Positions 40,262-44,622 of a stretch of DNA of 44,622 nt are shown one piece after another. This DNA comes from Nitrospirota bacterium (GTDB taxonomy: Bacteria > Nitrospinota > Nitrospinia > Nitrospinales > VA-1), in the NCBI GenBank assembly GCA_003246675.1, contig QJZQ01000091.1, positions 1 through 44,622 on the forward strand, read 5' to 3'. The notes under the pieces are model-generated. The model worked only from the letters and a program-made list of their open reading frames with translations, was not told the origin of the DNA and searched no databases. The position numbers were made by a program, and so were the translations under genes. Position 1 is the first letter of the stretch. Every line of letters starts with the position of its first letter.

Positions 40262-40696
40262 ACGTTTCCCCTCTCGAAAGATTTTTAAAAAAACTCCATC
40301 TACTGGAAATTCGATCGCGTGATTCGACCACCGGCTGAAAGAAGTTGAATGGTAACGGGCAGTCCTGCAACAGCGATTTTTTATGCGAGTTTCGGAGCCC
40401 GTATTATAACCAAATTTGTTTTGAATTCAATGGGATGTTAAAAATTTTTGTCCTTTGCGCAAAAAAACTTCGGCATGGCAATGTGGCGGGATTCGGGCGG
40501 GGCGAGGGGGTGGGCCGGGCCATTGCATCTTCCGGGGGCTATTCCCGGGGCTGGCCGTGGGCGCCGGAGAGGCTTTGATTTTCGGGAAGGCAGGTTGTTT
40601 GTTTATAAGGAGTTACGAATTTGGGGCGGGCGAGGCCGATGTGCCGAACCGCCTGGGCCGGGGAAGTGCGGGGGGTGGGCGCGGGCTTTTCGTGGT
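40262..40696. other. Gene-free region upstream of the lipoprotein and glycosidase-like genes
   Basis: A 435-base divergent region. The left half is AT-rich and contains the lipoprotein leader and promoter. The right half (about 40480-40696) is very G-rich, open in several frames by composition alone, and holds no gene I can support. AAGGAG near 40607 has no good start codon in the right frame behind it. Confidence 0.45.
40403..40430 (-). promoter_or_regulatory. Sigma-70-type promoter of the lipoprotein gene
   Basis: On the minus strand TTGAAT (40425-40430) and TATAAT (40403-40408) are separated by 16 bases. The -10 box is a perfect match. The transcript leader would be about 135 bases, long for so small a gene. 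Confidence 0.6.
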
Positions 40697-41620
40697 ATGC
40701 TACGGGCGAACGCGAGCCGCTTCGCCAAATCTCGGGATCGAACGTTGATAAACCTAGCGCGCCTATTGATTCTCGTTGTTTTGTCCGCCGCCACCGGCAC
40801 CGTGGAGGCCGGTTCCCGGGAGGGGAAGGGTTCCGCCGCGGCCAGCGCCTGGACCGCTCTTCTGCCGGGCCTGGAACTGGGCGAGTTTGCCGCGCCGCAA
40901 AAATCCCCCGCGGGCGATTCGACGCTCCGGGTGCTGCGCATTGATCCGGCGCATTTCAGGTTCCGGCTGCTCAATGCTTCTCAGGCGGGGCAGGGGAACC
41001 GGCTCTCGACGCGGGAGTGGGCGAAGCGGAATCACCTGGTGGCCGCGATCAACGCCAGCATGTACCAGCGGGATTTCCTGACCAGCGTGTCGCTGATGCA
41101 GACGGGCGAGCACGTGAACAGTTCGTGGTTCTCCAAGGACAAGACCATTCTCGCCTTCGATCCGGTGGACGATTCCCTGCCCGCCGTCCGCATCATCGAC
41201 CGCGACTGCGAGGATTTCGCCGACCTGAGGAAAAAGTACCGCACGTTGATTCAGAGCATCCGCATGGTGTCCTGCCGGGGCGAGAATGTCTGGGTGAAAA
41301 AGAAAAAAATCTGGAGCGCCGCCGCCATCGGCATCGATGGCCAGGGGAGGGTCCTTTTCATTCACTCGCGGTCCCCCTATTCGATGCACGACCTGATCAA
41401 TATCCTCCTCGGTCTGCCGCTGGACCTCAAGCGCGCCATGTACGTGGAGGGCGGGGCGGACGCCCAAATGTACATCAATACCGGCCGGGAGGAATACGAA
41501 TTTATCGGCAGTTATTCGAGCGGCTCCTACGAGAGCGACGGCAATCTGTTCGCCTGGCCGGTGCCCAACGTGGTGGGCATCTTGCCCATTGCACCGGCGG
41601 AGGGTGCGGGGGATGAGTGA
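40697..41620 (+). CDS. Exported phosphodiester-glycosidase-like (NAGPA domain) protein
   Basis: A 307-residue protein with a signal peptide (LINLARLLILVVLSAATG, about residues 17-34). The body shows the phosphodiester glycosidase pattern: VLRIDPAHFRFRLLNA, LVAAINASMYQRDFL, AIGIDGQGRVLFIHSR and a late GGADAQMYIN segment with the conserved Gly-Gly and Asp. Members remove GlcNAc caps or act on wall polymers. The ATG at 40697 is used, although a TTG at 40744 would give a shorter signal. A ModE-like gene overlaps its last eight bases. Confidence 0.75.
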   Translation: MLRANASRFAKSRDRTLINLARLLILVVLSAATGTVEAGSREGKGSAAASAWTALLPGLELGEFAAPQKSPAGDSTLRVLRIDPAHFRFRLLNASQAGQGNRLSTREWAKRNHLVAAINASMYQRDFLTSVSLMQTGEHVNSSWFSKDKTILAFDPVDDSLPAVRIIDRDCEDFADLRKKYRTLIQSIRMVSCRGENVWVKKKKIWSAAAIGIDGQGRVLFIHSRSPYSMHDLINILLGLPLDLKRAMYVEGGADAQMYINTGREEYEFIGSYSSGSYESDGNLFAWPVPNVVGILPIAPAEGAGDE

Positions 41621-41987
41621 CGCGGCGAATAAAAATGCCGCCGTCTGCCGGCCCCGGTTCCGCATTCTGCTGGAAGGGGAGATCGCCCTCGGGCCGGGCA
41701 AGGTGGACCTGCTGGAGGCCATCGCGGAGTGCGGGTCGATCTCGCGCGCGGCAAAGCAGGTGACGCTGAGCTACCGCCGCGCGTGGGACATGGTGGACAC
41801 GATGAACCGCTGTTTCAGCACGCCTCTTGTGGAAAGCAGCACGGGGGGGCGCGGCGGCGGCGGGGCGTGCCTGACGCCGCTGGGCTGCCGGGTCGTCCGC
41901 CTGTATCGGGACATGGAAAGCGCCGCCGTTTCGGCGACGCAAAAGGAATGGAAGGCCCTCAGGCAGTCCCTCAAGGGCCGGGACTAG
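41613..41987 (+). CDS. ModE-type winged-helix DNA-binding protein without molybdate domain
   Basis: A 124-residue protein equal to the N-terminal domain of ModE. LLEAIAECGSISRAAKQVTLSYRRAWDMVDTMNRCF is the recognised helix-turn-helix (split here as LLEAIAECGSISRAAK and the following recognition helix). It is followed by the Gly-rich wing GGRGGGGACLTPLG and a dimerisation helix. No molbindin domain follows, so it cannot sense molybdate the way E. coli ModE does. Its start overlaps the glycosidase-like gene (ATGAGTGA). Its last 17 bases overlap the end of the convergent methyltransferase gene. Confidence 0.85.
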   Translation: MSDAANKNAAVCRPRFRILLEGEIALGPGKVDLLEAIAECGSISRAAKQVTLSYRRAWDMVDTMNRCFSTPLVESSTGGRGGGGACLTPLGCRVVRLYRDMESAAVSATQKEWKALRQSLKGRD

Positions 41988-43119
41988 CGCCGGGCTTTTC
42001 CGCCGCGATTTCCAGCCCGACGAATTTCAGGGAGATCGTATCGCCCGGGTGTTCGCTGTAGGCGTCGGTTTCGTCCTGGTATTCGTGAAAGTCGAAATGC
42101 GTGATGTTGAACCCCGCCGCCCTGGTATCCCTCGCCAGGTTTTCGCAGAAACCGTTTTCCACCTCCACCAGTGTTTGCAGGTAACCGGGGATGAGCTTGC
42201 CCTGAAAAGCGGGCCGGTTCGCCTCCCGCAATATCTGCTGCTCCAGGTTGGTGTCGAGGATGCGCAAATGGCCGCCAGGCTCCAGGTGGTTCATCACCCA
42301 GGCGAGGAAGCGCTGGCGCTCCGGCCTCTTGAGATGATGCATGAATTTATTGGCCTGGATGAAACCGAACGAAATGCCGAGCGCCGGTTCGCGGGCAAAA
42401 TCGGCGACGACGACGTCCACGTTTTTCTTGCCTGAAAGATCCCTGAAGTGCGTCAGGCTTTCGACGATGAAAGGCATCTGATCCGCCAGCACCAGGGTGG
42501 GGTGGCCTTCGGGCCACAGCGCGATGGCGCTGAAGCCGGTGAGGCCGGGAGCGACGTCGAGCACCGGCTGTGAGAACCCGTCGGGCAGTTCGGGCGGCGG
42601 GTCGTCCCAGGGAAAGTTTTTCGTCTGGTGCATGTAGTGGCTGTAACCGCGCGCCAGGTGTCCCACCAGCTGCGGGTCGGCGTCCAGGCGGTGGTTTTTC
42701 AGGGCGGCGCAAAAACCCTGAAACAGCCGGTCCATTTCCCGGTTGAGCGGTTCGAGGGGCTGGGGGCTCGCGTTTTTTTTCAGGTTGATGTTGATGTGGT
42801 CGAAGTTCAGAAACACCGCCGGCCGTTCGTGCTGGACATAGAGCCGGTCGGCCAGGTCGAGCAGCAGCTCGGGGTAGGCGGCCCCGAGGAGGGTGTTGAA
42901 GCACGCCTGGTGTTGCCGGCCAGCAGGCGAATCGGGAAACCCGATCACCCCGTCGAGGTGGTGAAACAGGGCTTTCAGTTCTTCTACGAGCGGCGGGCAG
43001 GAGGAATGTTCGAGGCCGGGGAACGACCGGCCCTGCCCGGTCAGCAGGGGCAGCCGGCTGGCGGCGGCGGTCCACACCGGCTCGTCATGCTCTATGGGGT
43101 TGTTGTGATATTCGTTCAT
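41971..43119 (-). CDS. Class I SAM-dependent methyltransferase-like protein
   Basis: A 382-residue soluble protein. The C-terminal half looks like a Rossmann methyltransferase: PVLDVAPGLTGFSAIAL as motif I (Asp-x-Ala-Pro-Gly instead of the usual Gly-x-Gly), NVDVVVADFAREP as motif II-III, and LEPGGHLRILDTNLEQQIL as motif IV. The N-terminal half (about 1-180) is helical and has no clear family match. The start ATG at 43119 overlaps the stop of the ammonia-lyase gene (ATGA), so the pair is translationally coupled. The substrate is unknown; a histidine- or urocanate-related molecule is worth considering. Confidence 0.75.
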   Translation of the reverse strand: MNEYHNNPIEHDEPVWTAAASRLPLLTGQGRSFPGLEHSSCPPLVEELKALFHHLDGVIGFPDSPAGRQHQACFNTLLGAAYPELLLDLADRLYVQHERPAVFLNFDHININLKKNASPQPLEPLNREMDRLFQGFCAALKNHRLDADPQLVGHLARGYSHYMHQTKNFPWDDPPPELPDGFSQPVLDVAPGLTGFSAIALWPEGHPTLVLADQMPFIVESLTHFRDLSGKKNVDVVVADFAREPALGISFGFIQANKFMHHLKRPERQRFLAWVMNHLEPGGHLRILDTNLEQQILREANRPAFQGKLIPGYLQTLVEVENGFCENLARDTRAAGFNITHFDFHEYQDETDAYSEHPGDTISLKFVGLEIAAEKPGASPGP

Positions 43120-44622
43120 AGCAAGGGGCCGCAGGCGCGCTCGACCGCCTCGAGGATTTCGTCGATGAGCCCGGCGGCGGTTTCGATGTCCACGCCGAGT
43201 TCGCGGTCGCGGTCCATGTGCGGGACGTGCGCCCTGATCGTCTCGTAGGCGGCCCGCGTTCCCAGGCCGGGCTTTAAGTTGGTGAACAGGTCGAGGCCCT
43301 GTGCGGCCGCGAGCAGTTCGATGGCGATCACCGTTTTTACGTTTTTCAGCACCTCCCTGGCCTTGCGCGCGGCGATAGTGCCCATACTGACATGATCTTC
43401 CTTGTTGGCCGAGGTGGGGATCGAATCCACCGAGGCCGGGTGCGCGAGCCCCTTGTTTTCCGAGACCAGGGCCGCCGCGGTGTACTGGGCGATCATGAAC
43501 CCGGAGTTCAGCCCGCCCTGTTCGATGAGAAACGACGGCAGGCCGCTGAGCGCCGGGTTGACCATGCGCTCGATGCGCCGTTCGGATATGCTGGCGAACT
43601 CCGCCAGGGCGACGGCCAGATGATCCATGGCGAGCGCCACCGGCTGGCCGTGGAAGTTGCCGCCGGAGAGAATCTGCCCGTCCGGGAAGACGAGGGGGTT
43701 TTCCGTCGCCGAATTGATTTCTGTTTCGATGACTTGCCGGGCGAAGCCGAGGGTGTCGCGGCTGGCGCCATGCACTTGCGGCGAGCAACGCAGGGAGTAG
43801 GCGTCCTGCACGCGGCCGCAGTCCTTGTGCGACGAGATGATTTCACTCTTTTCGGTGAGCGCGCGCAGGTTGGCTGCCGCCTGGGTCTGGCCGGGGTGGG
43901 GGCGCAGGCGGTGAATGCGCTTGTGCAGCTGCGTCCGGGACCCAAGCAGGACTTCCAGGCTCATGGCCGCGGCGATGTCCGCCAGTTTGCTTAACCGCTG
44001 GCCTTCTTCGATGCACCCGGCGGCGATGGCGGTCATCACCTGGGTGCCGTTGACCAGGGCCAGCCCTTCGCCTGCGGCGAGGGTCACCGGTTTCAACCCC
44101 GCCCGCCGGAGGGCCGCGGCGCCTGTCATGGAGCGGCCGCCGAGGCGCGCCCGGCCCCGGCCGATCAGCACCAGCGACAGGTGCGCGAGGGGCGCCAGAT
44201 CGCCGCTTGCGCCAACGGAACCCTTCTCGGGCACGATGGGAACCACCTCCCGGTTGAACAGCTCGATGAGCGCCTGGAGGGTGGCCGGGGAGAGGCCCGA
44301 GTACCCCTTGGCCTTGCTGTTGATCATCAGCAGCAGGGTGAGGCGCACGGTTTCATCGGGCAAAGGTTCGCCGACGCCCGCGGCGTGGCTCATCAGGATA
44401 TTTTTCTGCAGCGTTTTCGCCTTCCGGGGGGAGATGGCCGTTTCGCTGAAGGCGCCGAAGCCCGTGGTGACGCCGTAGATGACCCTCCCGTCCCGGACCG
44501 CCTTTTCGACCACGGCGCGTGAGGCGCGTACCCGCGCCTTCGCGGCGGGGGTGAGCGCCGCCCGGCACGCCTGGCGGGCGGCCAGGACGGCCTCATCCAG
44601 CTTCAGGTTTTCTCCATCCAGC
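43116..44622 (-). CDS. hutH: Histidine ammonia-lyase (N-terminus cut by the window edge)
   Basis: The visible 502 codons run to the right edge and lack only the first few residues, since LDGENLKLDEAVLAAR is close to the family start. The enzyme converts histidine to urocanate and ammonia. The Ala-Ser-Gly that forms the MIO cofactor lies in GSVGASGDLAPLAHL. The selectivity pair Ser-His in ILMSHAAGVGEP marks histidine rather than phenylalanine as substrate. RVQDAYSLRCSPQVHG and PTSANKEDHVSMG are intact. No hutU or other hut gene follows; instead a methyltransferase-like gene overlaps its stop. Confidence 0.93.
   Translation of the reverse strand, partial: LDGENLKLDEAVLAARQACRAALTPAAKARVRASRAVVEKAVRDGRVIYGVTTGFGAFSETAISPRKAKTLQKNILMSHAAGVGEPLPDETVRLTLLLMINSKAKGYSGLSPATLQALIELFNREVVPIVPEKGSVGASGDLAPLAHLSLVLIGRGRARLGGRSMTGAAALRRAGLKPVTLAAGEGLALVNGTQVMTAIAAGCIEEGQRLSKLADIAAAMSLEVLLGSRTQLHKRIHRLRPHPGQTQAAANLRALTEKSEIISSHKDCGRVQDAYSLRCSPQVHGASRDTLGFARQVIETEINSATENPLVFPDGQILSGGNFHGQPVALAMDHLAVALAEFASISERRIERMVNPALSGLPSFLIEQGGLNSGFMIAQYTAAALVSENKGLAHPASVDSIPTSANKEDHVSMGTIAARKAREVLKNVKTVIAIELLAAAQGLDLFTNLKPGLGTRAAYETIRAHVPHMDRDRELGVDIETAAGLIDEILEAVERACGPLL

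Noticed and set aside
40448..40696. Upstream extension of the glycosidase-like reading frame
   Set aside because: The region is G-rich with no plausible start signal, and the signal peptide begins properly only after 40697.
43120..43788. N-terminal extension of the methyltransferase frame into the ammonia-lyase gene
   Set aside because: The extension is an out-of-frame reading of hutH, rich in Arg/Pro/Gly. The ATG at 43119 overlapping the hutH stop is the sensible start.

Overview
The window looks like chromosomal DNA of a GC-rich, free-living Gram-negative bacterium. It encodes an outer-membrane lipid A deacylase of the PagL type, a lipoprotein, TatA, a two-subunit-type glycine cleavage P-protein, a lysine-repeat histone H1-like protein and an RND/MMPL lipid-type exporter. 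The mixture would fit Nitrospinota or a deltaproteobacterium-like lineage, but that assignment is an impression from gene content. No rRNA, tRNA, CRISPR array, insertion sequence or prophage was seen. Coding density is high, and nearly every gene gap under 300 bases carries only promoters, palindromes or short hairpins.

Layout. Positions 1-7450 (mostly + strand): the tail of an unknown gene, a histone H1-like gene (- strand) bracketed by an 18-bp perfect inverted repeat, pgeF, a DUF6178-like protein, a small protein, purH, a histidine kinase and an unknown membrane-anchored protein. Positions 7457-13658 (all - strand): tatA, an ECF sigma factor with its zinc anti-sigma factor, a bifunctional-nuclease-domain protein, NAD kinase, an AmpD-like amidase, an SH3-domain protein, an M48 metalloprotease and a small HAMP-like membrane protein. 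A pagL-like gene (+) then converges on the next block at a clear terminator.

Positions 14475-21893 (all - strand) are the most interesting part. They form a seven-gene run: HAD phosphatase, nucleotidyltransferase, ATP-grasp enzyme (frameshifted), class III aminotransferase, Gfo/Idh/MocA dehydrogenase, CDP-alcohol phosphotransferase with a decayed nucleotidyltransferase-like N-terminus, and myo-inositol-1-phosphate synthase. Together they could make inositol phosphate, activate it with CTP, transfer it to an alcohol, and oxidise and aminate a ring or headgroup. I propose an amino-inositol phosphodiester or phospholipid pathway that I cannot match to a described one. A large MMPL/HpnN-like exporter (22126-24867) is divergently transcribed from the head of this run and may export the product.

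Positions 25166-30443 hold a membrane protein, two flavin disulfide oxidoreductases, a Rieske-like protein with changed cluster ligands, a small unknown gene and a TPR protein. Positions 30519-33435 carry gcvT-gcvH-gcvPA on the - strand, without gcvPB beside them. Positions 33550-37874 carry a nucleotidyltransferase and lepA-lepB-HAD. The remainder includes small membrane proteins, a conserved-looking unknown protein, a 56-residue lipoprotein between a good promoter and a strong terminator, a phosphodiester-glycosidase-like secreted protein overlapping a ModE-type DNA-binding protein, and a histidine ammonia-lyase overlapping a methyltransferase gene and running off the window end.
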